A stretch of DNA of 64,000 bases from Durusdinium trenchii (GCA_963970005.1 CAXAMN010001225.1:1209010-1273009); one strand, 5' to 3'; shown: positions 1 through 11,952, counted from the first letter of the stretch. Translations and numbers: made by a program. Notes: generated from the letters alone by a model not told the origin.

Positions 1-460
1 CCATTCATTCGCCACCAGTGGGCTTAAAGCCCTTCACGTCAAGAACCCTCATGCCAATGCCCTTGAGGCCATTCACTCGCCGCCTGAGGGCTCCAAGCCC
101 TTCACGCCAAGATCCCTGGAGTGAAGGCCCTGAAGGCCATTCACCCGCCACCAGTGGGCTAAAAGCCCCTCACGTCAAGGTCCCTCACGTCAAGGCCCTT
201 GAGGCCATTCATTCGCCACCAGTGGGCTCAAAGCCCTTCACGTCAGCTCAAAGCCCTTCACGTCAAGATCCCTCATGTCAAAGGCCCTTGAGGCCATTCA
301 TTCGCCGCCGGTGGGCTCCAAGCCCTTCGCGTCAAGATCCCTGATGTGAAGGCCCTTGAGGCCATTCATCTGCCACAAGTGGGCTCAACATTTCTCACGC
401 CAAGGCACGTCAAGGCCCTTGCGGCCACTCATTCGCCACCAGTGGGCTCAAAGTCCTTCA
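1..460. repeat. Minisatellite, ~65-80 bp degenerate units
   Basis: About seven head-to-tail copies of a unit with the core CCATTCATTCGCCACCAGTG, followed by variants of 'ggctcaaagcccttcacgtcaag' and 'cccttgaggc'. Copies begin near 2, 69, 137, 207, 293, 359 and 427. The same core recurs once in each 755-bp unit of the following array (near 699, 1456, 2325, 3080 and 3835), so the minisatellite appears to be a local expansion of one segment of the larger unit. Short reading frames cross it but change frame between copies, so no gene is called. Confidence 0.85.
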
Positions 461-3400
461 TGCGCTGCTGTGGACGCATGTATTAGTCCGTGTCATGATG
501 TAACCATCCAGAACCCACAGCTTGCATTGGTAAATATAAAGAGTGTGGTGCTCCAACTGAGATAACCAGGAGGAGCACTTCTCAGTTTCAGCCCAATGAA
601 CTGCCATGTCATGCTCAACGCTTCCTGTGTTCATACCAGGGCTTTGCGGCCAGGCATGCGAGTGTTGAGTGTGCGCCTCATGTCAAAGGCCCTTGAGGCC
701 ATTCATTCGTCGCCGGTGGGCTCCAAGCCCGTCGCGTTCAAATTTTTACTTGGCCCTTCCGCACGAAGTTAAGTTTGCCAGATACGCCAAGAGGGCTCAT
801 CCTTGTCTGTCCTTGTCTCTGCTTGACAAGATTCGGCAGTTCTTTTGAACTAACCATTTGCACAAGCGTTCGTCTAAGGTAGCCTTCTCTCCAAGAGCAA
901 GTATCAGATCTTAACTTTTTGTCTCTGTTCTGGTTTTCTGTTATTGCGCAAATTCAGGATGTGCAAGTAGTACAAAGCTTAGGCTAGGGGGGCTATGTCA
1001 TGCTTGTCACTCCCTGTATTCCAAGCAGACAGAGAGCAATAAGGCACTTCGTCTTGACAAACAAAGTACAAACCAAGCATACTACACTCCAGGTGGGAAC
1101 CTTAGTTCTTGCCTGGCGGGGTGTGCAACGTGTGCAGGTCTGCCTGAATGGACGAAGCTGCGCTGCTGTGGACGCATGTATTAGTCCGTGTCATGATGTA
1201 ACCATCCAAAACCCACAGATTGCATTGGTAAATATAAAGAGTGTGGTGCTCCAATTGAGACAACCAGGAGGAGCACTTCTCAGTTTCGGCGCAATGCACT
1301 GCACGCTCTACGCATCGTCAACTCCAGCAGGTGTAAGTAATGCAATGGTTAGGGAGAGCCATGTCACGCTTAACGCTTCCTGTGTTCATACCAGGATTTT
1401 GTGGCCAGGCATGCGAGTGTTGAGAGTGCGCCCTCATGTCAAAGACCCTTGAGGCCATTCATTCGCCGCCGGTGGGCTCCAAGCCCGTCGCGTCAAAGTT
1501 TTTACTTGGCCCTTCCGCACGAAGTTAAATTTGCCAGTTACGCCAAGAGGGCTCATCCTTGTCTGTCCTTGTTTGTGCTTATCAAGATTCGGCAGTTCTT
1601 TCGAACTAGCCTTTCGCACAAGGGTTCGTCTAAGGTAGTCTTCTCTCCAAGAGCATGTATCAGATCTTAACCTTTTGTCTCTGTTCTGGTTTTATGTTAT
1701 TGCGCAAATTCAGGATGTGCGAGTAGTACAAAGCTTAGGCTAGGGGGGCTATGTCATGCTTGTCACTCCCTGTATTCCAAGTAGATAGAAAACAATACGG
1801 CATTTCGTCTTGCCAAACAACGTACAAACCAAGCATACTGCACTCCAGGTGGAAACCTGAGTTCCTGCCTGGCGCAGAGTGTAACGCGTGCAGACCTGCC
1901 TGAATGGACGAAGCTGCGCTGCTGTGGACGCATGTATTAGTCCGTGTCATGATGTAACCATCCAAAACCCACAGAATGCATTGATAAATATACAGAGTGT
2001 GGTGCCCCAATTGAGACAACCAGGAGGAGCATTTCTCAGGTTCAGCCCAAAGAGCTGCACGCTCTACGCATTGTCAATTCCAGGAAGTGTAAGTAATGCA
2101 ACGGTTAGGGTGAGCCATGTAACGCTTAACGCTTCCTGTGTTCATACCAGGATCTTGTGGCCAACAACGGCACGCTCTACGCATCGTCAACTCCAGGAGG
2201 TGTAAGTAATGCAATGGTTAGGGTGAGCCATGTCATGCTCAACGCTTCCTGTGTTCATACCAGGAATTTGTGGCCAGGCATGCGAGTGTTGAGTGTGCGC
2301 CCTCATGTCAAAGGCCCTTGAGGCCATTCATTCGCCGCCGGTGGGCCCCAAGCCCGTCGCGTCAAAATTTTTACTTGGCCCTTCCGCACGAAGTTAAGTT
2401 TGCTAGATACGCCAAGAGGGCTCATCCTTGTTTGTCCTTGTCTCTGCTTGTCGAGATTCTGCAGTTCTTTCGAAATAACCTTTTGCACGAGCGTTCGTCT
2501 AAGGTAGCCTTCTCTCCAAGAGCAAGTATCAGATCTTAACTTTTTGTCTCTGTTCTGGCTTTCTGTTATTGCGCAAATTCAGGATGCGCAAGCAGTACAA
2601 AGCTTAGGCTAGGGGGGCTATGTCATGCTTGTCACTCCCTGTATTCCAAGCAGACAGAGAGCAATAAGGCACTTCGTCTTGACAAACAAAGTACAAACCA
2701 AGCATACTGCACTCCAGGTGGGAACCTTAGTTCTTGCCTGGCGCGGTGCGCAACGTGTGCAGATCTGCCTGAATGGACGAAGCTGCGCTGCTGTGGACGC
2801 ATGTATTAGTCCGTGTCATGATGTAACCATCCAAAACCCACAGATTGCATTGGTAAATATAAAGAGTGTGGTGCTCCAATTGAGACAACCAGGAGGAGCA
2901 CTTCTCAGTTTCAGCTCAATGAACTGCACGCTCTACGCATCGTCAACTCTAGGAGGTGTAAGTAACGCAATGGTTAGGGAGAGCCATGTCATGCTTAACG
3001 CTTCCTGTGTTCATACCAGGATTTTGTGGCCAGGCATGTGAGTGTTGAGAGTGCGCCCTCATGTCAAAGGCCCTTGAGGCCATTCATTCGCCGCCGGTGG
3101 GTTCCAAGCCCGTCGCGTCAAAGTTTTTACTTGGCCCTTCCGCACGAAGTTAAGTTTGCCAGATACGCCAAGAGGGCTCATCCTTGTCTGTCCTTGTTTG
3201 TGCTTAACAAGAGTCGGCAGTTCTTTCGAACTAGCCTTTCGCACAAGGGTTCGTCTAAGGTAGTCTTCTCTCCAAGAGCATGTATCAGATCTTAACCTTT
3301 TGTCTCTGTTCTGGTTTTATGTTCTTGCGCAAATTCAGGATGTGCAAGTAGTACAAAGCTTAGGTTAGGGGGGCTATGTCATGCTTGTCACTCCCTGTAT

Positions 3401-4540
3401 TCCAAGTAGATAGAGAACAATAAGGCATTTCGTCTTGACAAACAACGTACAAACCAAGCCTACTGCACTCAGGTGGAAACCTAAGTTCCTGCCTGGCGCA
3501 GTGTGCAACGCGTGCAGATCTGCCTGAATGGACGAAGCTGCGCTGCCGTGGACGCAGGTATTAGTCCGTGTCATGATGTAACCATCCAACACCCACAGAT
3601 TGCATTGGTAAATATAAAGAGTGTGGTGCTCCAATTGAGACAACCAGGAGGAGCACTTCTCAGTTTCAGCCCAATGAACTGCACGCTCTACGCATCGTCA
3701 ACTCCAGGAGGTGTAGGTAATGCAATGGTTAGGGAGAGCCATGTCATGCTTAACGCTTCCTGTGTTCATACCAGGATTTTGTGGCCAGGCATGCGAGTGT
3801 TGAGAGTGCGCCCTCATGTCAAAGGCCCTTGAGGCCATTCATCCGCCGCCGGTGGGCTCCAAGCCCGTCGCGTCAAAGTCTTTACTTGGCCCTTCCGCGC
3901 GAAGTTAAGTTTGCCAGATACGCCAAGAGGGCTCATCCTTGTCTGTCCTTGTTTGTGCCTAACAAGATTCGGCAGTTCTTTCGAACTAGCCTTTCGCACA
4001 AGGGTTCGTCTAAGGTAGTCTTCTCTCCAAGAGCATGTATCAGATCTTAACCTTTTGTCTCTGTTCTGGTTTTATGTTCTTGCGCAAATTCAGGATGTGC
4101 ACGTAGTACAAAGCTTAGGCTAGGGGGGCTATGTCATGCTTGTCACTCCCTGTATTCCAAGTAGATAGAGAACAATAAGGCATTTCGTCTTGACAAACAA
4201 CGTACAAACCAAGCATACTGCACTCAGGTGGAAACCTAAGTTCCTGCCTGGCGCAGTGTGCAACGCGTGCAGATCTGCCTGAATGGACGAAGCTGCGCTG
4301 CTTTGGACGCATGTATTAGTCCGTGTCATGATGTAACCATCCAAAACCCACCGAATGCATTGATAAATATACAGAGTGTGGTGCTCCAATTGAGACAACC
4401 AGGAGGAACATTTCTCAGGTTCAGCCCAAAGAACTGCATGCTCTACGCATCGTCAATTCTAGGAAGTGTAAGTAATGCAATGGTTAGGGTGAGCCATGTC
4501 ATGCTTAACGCTTCCTGTGTTCATACCAGGATCTTGTAGC
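461..4540. repeat. Tandem array of ~755-bp units
   Basis: The marker TGAATGGACG occurs at 1145, 1901, 2770, 3525 and 4280, giving periods of 756, 869, 755 and 755 bp; a truncated, diverged copy starts near 461. Copies are highly similar across the unit. A reading frame of 89 codons recurs at 1401, 2270, 3026 and 3781, but its copies differ by many amino-acid-changing substitutions and it is broken in the first unit, so it is more likely carried along by duplication than selected as protein. Each unit also holds 'gtgtaagt' and 'ttcataccag', which resemble splice sites. No known RNA gene was recognised. Confidence 0.9.
2058..2281. repeat. Local ~113-bp duplication inside one array unit
   Basis: The segment starting CACGCTCTACGCA at 2058 is repeated at 2171 and runs to 'cataccagga..ttgtggcca'. 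This extra copy accounts for the longer third period (869 instead of 755 bp) of the surrounding array. The two copies differ at several positions. Confidence 0.8.
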
Positions 4541-4595
4541 CAACTTCCAATGTCGAGATGGACGTGATCGGGGAATCACCGATGCCTCCATTGGT

Positions 4596-4900
4596 GGCCA
4601 ATGCCTTTGACAAATGTGAGCAACTCGATCAGCCCAAATGGCTCCGATTTTTGCCGGCCGATGCTAATGATCTATGGAGAGAAGACTTTCTAGAACCTGC
4701 ACCAAAGGCCAGCAATGCTTTCGCGGCGGGAATGGTGCATAAGCACTCCGCCAGGAAGCTACGTCAAGTGAAATGTGCAAACATTGAGTAGAGTCGCCAA
4801 CTTGTTCTCGACATCCACGATACAGTGAGCCAACAGGAATGAGAGTCTTAGCTCCTCGTTTCCAACAGACGGGTGGTAGAGAATGGCAATGGAGGATGCC
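4596..4900. repeat. Segmental duplicate, copy A (partner 6813-7112)
   Basis: About 300 bp from 'aatgcctttgacaaatgtg' is nearly repeated at 6813. Both copies keep an open frame of about 65 codons containing the peptide DLWREDFLEPAPKASNAFAA; copy A ends it with a stop at 4789, while copy B runs on to 7046. Differences between the copies include several amino-acid changes early in the frame and few later. It could be a duplicated exon or simply duplicated DNA; no family was recognised. Confidence 0.75.
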
Positions 4901-4924
4901 TAGGGCGAACCTTAGTTCCCTCTG

Positions 4925-5701
4925 TTGATGTCCGACATTACCAATTTTGTACAAAGAGGCACATGTACCATGCTAGGATAGGTCCACGGTTTCACCTGTT
5001 TCACACGGGCCTTGCACGCAACAGGACAATGCTTTTGCAATGACACAGCATTTCTCAAGGTTAGGGCACACCCCGTTTTGGCACCTTTGTGTGCCGAAGG
5101 GTGCAGAGATGACCTTTCTTCCGGGGGGAATGCTTTTCGCACCCTCACCAGCAGGCTTTCGTCGTTTGCTATGGCCGCCACTGTCTGAACACTACTATGC
5201 CTCTTGACTTGTTTGTGCAACCAGTTGCAAGGGTTGTGCTACAAGAAAGGATTTTTCCACGGCATGATCAGCATAGCAACTACTGATCCACTTAGGCAAG
5301 GATCAGATCTGCGGTAGATCATACCAATGCCCGGGACTTGCATTGTGACCAGGTTTTTGCCACTCTGTGCAGTGGCCGTTGGTCACTGGTGATAGTGATG
5401 TGAAGTCCATTTGACGACTTCGTTGAGATTTTGCTAGAGCACAAACAATCGCTGCCATGTTCTTCTTTCGTGAATTCAGGCCTATAGATAGTTAGCAGTC
5501 ATCGTCTCACTTGTTTTTCACCCTAGTACAGAGGAAATACTACTTGGTGGTGGAGTCTCGGCCTGTGGGCTGTGGTTGGTTTTGTTTGGTTTGTTGTTGG
5601 GTTGTCTTTGTCCTTTTCTCCACCATCTGATTGTATTTCCCTTCCTTCAATGATGACCTGGGCATCATGCCCACATGGCGTCCGTACTCGTGGAAAAAAA
5701 A
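4925..5701 (+). repeat. A-tract-ended module, copy 1
   Basis: This ~780-bp module starts 'gatgtccgacatt..ccaattttgtacaaagag' and ends 'ctcgtggaaaaaaaa'. It is related to the modules at 5715-6478 and 7110-7900. Shared landmarks in order: 'cacgggccttgca', 'gtgtggccgttggtcactg' or a close variant, 'cacttgtttcaccctagtacagagga', a GT-rich stretch, 'ctccaccatctga', and 'gatgacctgggca.catgcccaca'. The terminal A-run resembles the tail of a retroposed copy, but no flanking target duplication was seen. Confidence 0.7.
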
Positions 5702-5714
5702 GTTCCCTTTGTTG

Positions 5715-6478
5715 ATGTCCGACATTTCCAATTTTGTACAAAGAAGTACAGATACCAAGCTAGGATTGTCCAAAGTTTCACCTGTTTCACCTTTTTCACA
5801 CGGGCCTTGCATGCAGCCGATTCACTTTTGCTACGGTGCTGTGCTTCGTAAACCTGGAAGGCACTCCACTCTTGTTGCTGTTTGGTGCCTGTGAGTACCA
5901 AACAGTTTTGAACTGACCTCCCTTCGGGGGGGTCTCTTCGCACCTTCACCTGCTAGCTTTCGTCGATTATGGCCGCCACCCATTGATTGTTGATTGGTAG
6001 CATGCCACTTGACTTGTAAACGGGTTGTGCCACAAGAAAGGTCTTTTCTACGGCATGCTCACAGCTTCGCCACCCCACTTGTAGGGATGCAATCGACGTT
6101 AAAGCAGTGCGACGCCTCTTTGTTAAGTGGAGAACTGCATTGTGACTATGATTTTGCAGCACTGGGGTGTGGCCGTTGGTCACTCACAATGATGAAGTGA
6201 AGTCCTTTTGAAGCTTTTTTGCGACTTTGCTTGAGCACAAACCTGCGCCGATATGCCTTTTCTAGACACTCTCTCTCGTCTCACATGTTTCACCTTGCAC
6301 AGAGGAAAGACTACATGATGGTGGAGACTCGGCCTGTGGGCCTCGGGTTGTGTTGTTTTGTTTGGTGTGGTGTTGGGTTTCTCTGTTTCTTTCTCCACCA
6401 TCAGACTGTTCTTCCCTCTCTTCAACGATGACCTGGGCACCATGCCCACACGGCGTCCGGACTCGTGGAAAAAAAAAT
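5715..6478 (+). repeat. A-tract-ended module, copy 2
   Basis: This is the second and most diverged module of the 4.9-7.9 kb family. It begins right after the A-tract of copy 1 with 'gttgatgtccgacatttcc' and ends in its own A-run at 6470-6478. Its middle part differs (for example 'ggtagcatgccacttgac' in place of the copy 1 text), which suggests it is older or derives from a different source. Confidence 0.65.
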
Positions 6479-6812
6479 GTTAGCCTCCGGTTGCAAGCAT
6501 TTCAGCTCAATGCCGAAGCAATCGGCCAGCCCTCCAAGCCCAACTGAGGCCTCGAGCTTTCAAGCATGCACAGCTCTGAGTCACATCAATTTAGGTGTGC
6601 CAGAGCCGGATGCAGCGCACCCAAACCGATGCTTGCCGGACTGCTGTTTTCTGGAGGCGGGCATTGTCGCACTTGCCTTTCCTCAAGTGTACCTCTCTGC
6701 AGGATCCCTGCTTTACATGGCGCGATGCGCCTTTGCAGGTTGCACGCAATGTCGAGCAATATGCAAACAAGGAAAAAGTAAAACATGGCGAGGGACACAT
6801 GTCCGACCCAAT

Positions 6813-7112
6813 GCTTTTGACAAATGTGAGCAACTCGACTTGCCCGAATGGCACCGAGTTTTGCCGGCCGATGCTAGTGATCTATGGAGAGAAGACTTTC
6901 TAGAACCTGCACCAAAGGCCAGCAATGCTTTCGCGGCGGGAATGGTGCATAAGCACTCCGCCAGGAAGCTACGGCAAGTGAAATGTGCAAACATCACGCA
7001 GGGTCGCCAATTTCTTTTCGCCGTTCACGATACAGTGAGCCAATAGGAATGAGAGCCTCAGCTCCTCGTTTCCAACAGGCGGGTGGTAGAGAGTGGCAAT
7101 GGAGGATGCCTA
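6813..7112. repeat. Segmental duplicate, copy B (partner 4596-4900)
   Basis: This is the second copy of the ~300-bp block described at 4596. It shares the long identical stretch encoding FLEPAPKASNAFAAGMVHKH and the flanking 'cacgatacagtgagccaa'. It is followed, as in copy A, by the module that starts 'gatgtccgacatt', so the duplicated unit is larger than the open frame. Confidence 0.75.
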
Positions 7113-7900
7113 GATGTCCGACATTTCCAATTTTGTACAAAGAGGTCATTTACCATGCTAGGATAGGTCCACGGTCTCACCTCTTTCACACGGGCCTTGC
7201 ACGCAACAGAACAATGCTTTTGCGATGACGCAGCATTTCTCAAAGTTAGGGCACACCCCGTTTTGGCACCTTTGTGCACCGAAGGGCGCCGAGATGACCT
7301 CCCTTCGAGGGGGTGAGACTTTCGCACCCTTACCTGCAGGCTTTCATCGTTTGCTATGGCCGCCACGGTCTGAACACTACCAACTACTATGCCTCTTGAC
7401 TTGTATGTGCAACCAGTTGCATGGGTTGTGCTACAAAGAAGGAATTTTCCACGGCATGATCTGCATAGCAACCTCTGATCCACTTAGATAAGGATCTGAC
7501 CTGCGTTAGAGCATTTACCAATGCCCGGGACTTGCATTGTGACCAGGTTTTTGCCACTCTGTGCAGTGGCCGCTGGTCACTGGTAATAGAGAAGTGAAGT
7601 CCATTTGACGACTTCGTTGAAATTTCGCTAGAGCACAAACAATCGCTGCCATGTTCTTCTTTCGTGAATTCAGGCCCATAGATAGTCAGCAGTCAGCGTC
7701 TCACTTGTTTCACCCTAGTACAGAGGAAATACTACAGGATGGTGGAGGCTCGGCCTTTGGGCTGTGGTTTGTTTTGGTTTTTTGTTGTCTGTTGGGTTGT
7801 TGTCTTTGTCCTCTTCTCCACCATCTGACTGTATTTCCCTTCCTTCAATGATGACCTGGGCACCATGCCCACACGGCGTCCGTACTCGTGGAAAAAAAAA
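7110..7900 (+). repeat. A-tract-ended module, copy 3
   Basis: This is the third module, closest to copy 1, and ends in an A-run at 7892-7900. Beyond it the similarity stops and unrelated sequence begins, so the A-run marks the shared 3' boundary of all three copies. Confidence 0.7.
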
Positions 7901-8301
7901 GAGGTCGGTTGGGGGAGCGAGCTGGTTGGCGTGAAATTCGAACCAGTCGAGGAGTTGGTCCGTTGGTGAGAGAGCTTGAAAATTGGGTGGAGGTCGCCAG
8001 CGGTTGAGTGGTCGACGGATGACTGCTGTGGTGGGATATTGAGAGAGGTCGGTGTTAGTCCGTGTTGGATCGCAGGTCGATGGGTTGTCGGGAGCGGCTG
8101 CGGGAAGTGGGGCTGTAAGAGTAGGTGGAGGTTGAAGGCGAGCGGAACGCGCTTGGGAACATATCTGTATAAAGTTTGTCTGACGGGCCTCATGACCCAT
8201 GACCTTTACCCTTTACCTTTGCGGCTCTATCCCCCCCAATTGCTGAAAGCAACGCGTCCACCTGTTCCATGCCGCGTAGTGTACATGTTTGTTAGTTACA
8301 C

Positions 8302-8545
8302 AACGACACATCCACAACGTGCAACCACAACGCAACCAAAGCGCAACCGCAACACGCAACCGCAACACGCAACCGCAAAAACGCAACTACAAAGACACAA
8401 TTGACAAACACAAAACCACAAAGACATCCACGGCAACAACACGCAACCACAAAGACATATCCACAGCGCGCAACCACAACGCGCAATCACAGCGCGCAAC
8501 CACAAACACACAACCACAAAAACACACACACAGACACCATCACAA
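8302..8545. repeat. CAACCRCAA-type low-complexity repeat
   Basis: The + strand is almost free of T here and consists of short variants of 'cgcaaccgcaacacgcaac' and 'caaccacaaagacat'. Open frames on both strands are a by-product of composition and are not called as genes. Confidence 0.85.
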
Positions 8546-8603
8546 ACATGTCACACTATATGGCAAGGAGAAGTCTAGAATATTTACCAGATAGAATGTC
8601 ACT

Positions 8604-8630
8604 ATTTATATATATATATATAGATATATC
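8604..8630. repeat. AT dinucleotide microsatellite
   Basis: A run of TA dinucleotides with a single G interruption, lying next to the CAACC-rich tract. No function is implied. Confidence 0.9.
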
Positions 8631-10105
8631 AAAGATAATGTTTCTGTTGTGTGTCCTGTACACCCCTTCTTCCTTTGCCTTTACCGGACCAGACACCTGA
8701 CAGGCGGCACGCCGCTGTCTTGCAAAAATGTTTGTCACATGTGACAAGCAACAAAATGTGCCAGAAAAAATGCCGAAATAATGTAGCAATATGTGCCATT
8801 GTCACATTGAAATGTCATGGTGGGGATCACTCGAAGTGAAGTACTTTGATCCAATAAGTGGTCAAAACAATGCAAGTGATGTGAACAAGGTGACAGGAAC
8901 TGGCAATGCAGCTGACGTACTCAAAAGGTCTTTGGACACTGGCAAATCAGTAAGGCATGCCATTGACTTGACTGGCATGGTTGATCTAACGCAACCTTCG
9001 TGTGTGACTTATTTGTTTCAGTGAGACCTTTTCCACGCACATATACTTTCGAGTGCAAGTGCTCATGTGAGGTTGTGCTGGTCCCTCCGGTGTGAGGTTG
9101 GTCCGTTTGTTGGTTTTCGTCAGTTTGGTTCTTGATTCCTGCCCCATTTCTTTGTTTGTGCTTTAGTTGTTGAGAGCTGTACAGGTGACCCGACTCCCGT
9201 CTAATGGCAGCACACTTGGACAAATCTGTCACGAACTTCAAAAACTCATATAGACATGCAAAAAATGTTTCTGGACCAAAAGAATGGATCATATTTGTGC
9301 ATTGACTTTGTTGGGTTCCTACATCAAAAGGGCTGAACAGTTTAGCTGCGGCAACCTCCAAAATAGGTAACTCGAGAAAACTTTGCACCGTAGCTCTCAA
9401 CTAATCACTACCTAAGTGACACACTCCAAGAGTGCTGAACGAAGGTTTCGAGGAAACTTGGTGGCACAACGAACTCAGCATGCAAGAAACAGTGGCGCCG
9501 GGATCCGAAAATGCTTAGTAACAATGTTAAGACAATCTGATGGCAAAGTATGCAGTTGTTGCTTCCCTGCTGCCAAGAAGAAATCAAACCCATGGACCCA
9601 CTTGCCATATGGCGCACACAACTAATGTGGGAGATGGATGGCTGTATCCCAAGCGTGCTACCGCAAAGAACGTTGATGGTGACTGCCAATTGAGCATTTT
9701 TGGAAAATGCATGCACATTCAATTTGCAACAATGCTCAGGACAAACTCGACATAGCTGCCAAAACTGAACTTGCAGATGTGGAGCAGTCAGATAGACCTT
9801 GCTTACCAAAAAGTTGAGGCTGAGTGTTCACACTTCCAAGAGTAGCATGTCATGACGTGATGCAAACTGAGACTTGACTTGATTTGTGGGTCACACAGTG
9901 GCCTACAATCCCTTGGATGAAAAGACACCAATGAACCTGCAACCTTAGGGCGAAGTTCAACATTCCAGACTCAGTGATTCACTATGGAAAACACCGAATC
10001 CGAATGAAGGCAGCTTTTTGGCAAACTTGCCAATGCCGGACTTACTGACACACCCACCTTGGAACTTGTAACTTTGAGAGTTGCAGCATTTTGGCGAGCT
10101 TGAAC

Positions 10106-10219
10106 ATTCCGGACTCAATGACCTTGCATTGGGGCTTTGAGATGAGCTGTTTGCAATGCTCAAGACTCGATCCCCGCATTGTCAGTATGATTGAATTTGT
10201 AAATCATTGAGTCCGGAAT
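10106..10219. repeat. 16-bp perfect inverted repeat
   Basis: ATTCCGGACTCAATGA at 10106-10121 is present as its exact reverse complement at 10204-10219. Weaker direct copies ('cattccagactcagtga', 'aatgccggacttactga') occur at 9960-10050, so this is a small local family. Confidence 0.8.
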
Positions 10220-10739
10220 TGGTCAAGTCTGCCAAAGAACTGCAATTCACAAAGGCAAGCTCCACGCATGCCCCTCCCCCAACTTCATTGAGCCATGTTG
10301 CCCAGGATCTCCTTATCCGGGCCCTATGCCCCCTGCAGAGATGAAACTTCATGGGGTCGTTTTGCATCTTAAACCATGTTGGAGCACCTCACAAGCGCAA
10401 GGTGTCAAACAGAGGCGGTTCGCAAGACACGGATGGTTCCTGTGTTTCGGTGTGGATAGTAAAATGGGACCTGCATCCCATGTTGTGAATTTAACAAGAG
10501 GGTTGTGGGGGTACCTGCACCCCTTTTTGAGCCATGGCCGTTTGTATTCATCCAGAATGGTGGCATGGAAACAGTGTGTTTACTCCAGGGATTTTATTGA
10601 CAACATCGATGCCAAATAGCTGACCAAAACCATTTTGCGCGGAGCTTTTTGGATCAATGTAGAACTATGATAGATGAAGGCATTTTCCTAGCCGCTTTGG
10701 GAAGCCCAGGCATGGGAGAACGGAGAACGTACAGCAATA

Positions 10740-10856
10740 AAAAGAGAGTAGTAGTAGCTTCTTCTTCCTAGTAGTAAGATGTAGTAAGAATGCTCCTAGT
10801 AGTAGGGCCAGGAGGCCCTAGTAGCGTCGTAGCGATGCCCTTTGCTCCTAGTAGTG
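10740..10856. repeat. CTAGTAG dispersed repeat, copy 1
   Basis: The block contains several 'cctagtag' units and the phrase 'cgatgccctttgctcctagtag'. Related blocks occur at 16025-16125 and 41433-41466. A short hairpin, AGGGCC-AGGA-GGCCCT, lies inside this copy near 10804-10819. Confidence 0.8.
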
Positions 10857-11090
10857 ACGGCGCTTTGTCGAACCAAACGAGATCCAATTTGCGGTCGACT
10901 TCGATGCCGGCGATTTCAGGATGCCGGCGACTTCGCCGGATGGGCGCACGAAGTTGGCTAAACTGAAGCCAAAAGGAAGCCCAGGAGTTGAATTCCACCG
11001 AGTTTCGATTTTAACAGAGCTTCCTTGAAGAAGCGTGGGCTATCTTGCCTCCATACGTAGTAGCTTAAGTAGCTTACTCCCTTGCTTAAT

Positions 11091-11108
11091 TAAGTAGGCG
11101 CCTACTTA
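11091..11108. repeat. 18-bp perfect palindrome
   Basis: TAAGTAGGCGCCTACTTA is its own reverse complement, and a further copy of 'taagtagg' follows at 11115. No known binding site is assigned. Confidence 0.8.
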
Positions 11109-11328
11109 GTTATATAAGTAGGAGCGGGCCAAAAAAGCAGGGCAGTTTCAAAGCTGGAACTGGAAGAGTCTGTGAAGGTGCTCGAGTGGCTCCACCAGTG
11201 TACTTTTTTGGTGAGGAAAACTCGCCAACTCTGGGTCTGGAACAGGCTTGCAGTCCGACATTGATTGGAGGCCGAGAGGACTCTAGATTTTATACTGAGT
11301 GTACTGTGTCAAGAGTTGTTGAACGTAT

Positions 11329-11868
11329 TTGAATGGCCCAATTACGCCTGTCAATGACTGTGGCTCAGGGTTTTTGGACTTGACCTGGAGTCCGGCTCAA
11401 CCGGTGCAGATTCTTCAGAACGAGTTGGCGAGTGTCAATGACTTGTTTGTTGTTTCAGCCAGTCGCTGTGCTATGCATGTGAAGCTTTTTCTGTATGAAC
11501 ATGTCTTTTTGGGGAGGGAACTATTTATCCCTGAGTCTTGTCCAGTAGAAGTGTCCTATTCAAAACCGAGGCTGCCAGATCACCAGTGCCTCCACCACCG
11601 AGGCATGGAGAGATCCGCATGGAGAGGGCATGCAATGTGTCTGCGATGTGTCTGGCCGAGGCTTGGAAGTTATCCCGGCGGCGGGCCACCGAAGCGTAGC
11701 ACAGCCGGAATCAAATTGGATAGCTTAGACACCCCCGCGGCCTTCGATTCCGTGGACTTATCGCACTTGAGATCTGCTGTGAAGCGATCGCCTGGTTATC
11801 AGGAGCGAGGGGACAGCCACACCATTGAGGCTAAAACTTTTTTAGATTCTGGTGACAAAAGAGTGTGA
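11329..11868 (+). CDS. Unrecognised open frame upstream of the dynein N-terminus
   Basis: This 179-codon open frame has no recognised domain. Part of it (near 11730-11800, peptide AAFDSVDLSHLRSAVKR) reads like coding sequence and lies about 150 bp before the first convincing dynein exon, so it may contain an upstream exon of that gene. The rest of the frame looks non-coding. It could also be wholly spurious. Confidence 0.2.
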   Translation: MNGPITPVNDCGSGFLDLTWSPAQPVQILQNELASVNDLFVVSASRCAMHVKLFLYEHVFLGRELFIPESCPVEVSYSKPRLPDHQCLHHRGMERSAWRGHAMCLRCVWPRLGSYPGGGPPKRSTAGIKLDSLDTPAAFDSVDLSHLRSAVKRSPGYQERGDSHTIEAKTFLDSGDKRV

Positions 11869-11952
11869 GCTGTTTCTTCATGTTTATCATTGTTTATCCA
11901 GTGGCGTTTCATTTTAACTTCCGTTTGCTCGTGACCATGCATATGTCCTCTC

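Larger units (their letters stand above)
9000..11328. other. Stretch without recognised gene
   Basis: No reading frame here shows a recognisable domain. The stretch holds a 16-bp inverted repeat (10106/10204), a block of CTAGTAG-type repeats (10740-10860) and an 18-bp palindrome (11091-11108), each listed separately. Confidence 0.6.

Noticed and set aside
1000-1452. Reading frames of 90-150 codons recurring in the 755-bp array on both strands
   Set aside because: They recur only because the DNA is tandemly duplicated; copies differ by many amino-acid changes and some are broken, with no sign of selection on the protein.
461-4540. CRISPR-like or rRNA/5S tandem array
   Set aside because: The unit length is ~755 bp without short repeat/unique spacer alternation, and no rRNA, 5S or snRNA core sequence was recognised.
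8292-8529. Cys/Val-rich frames on the - strand
   Set aside because: They are by-products of the CAACCRCAA low-complexity tract.
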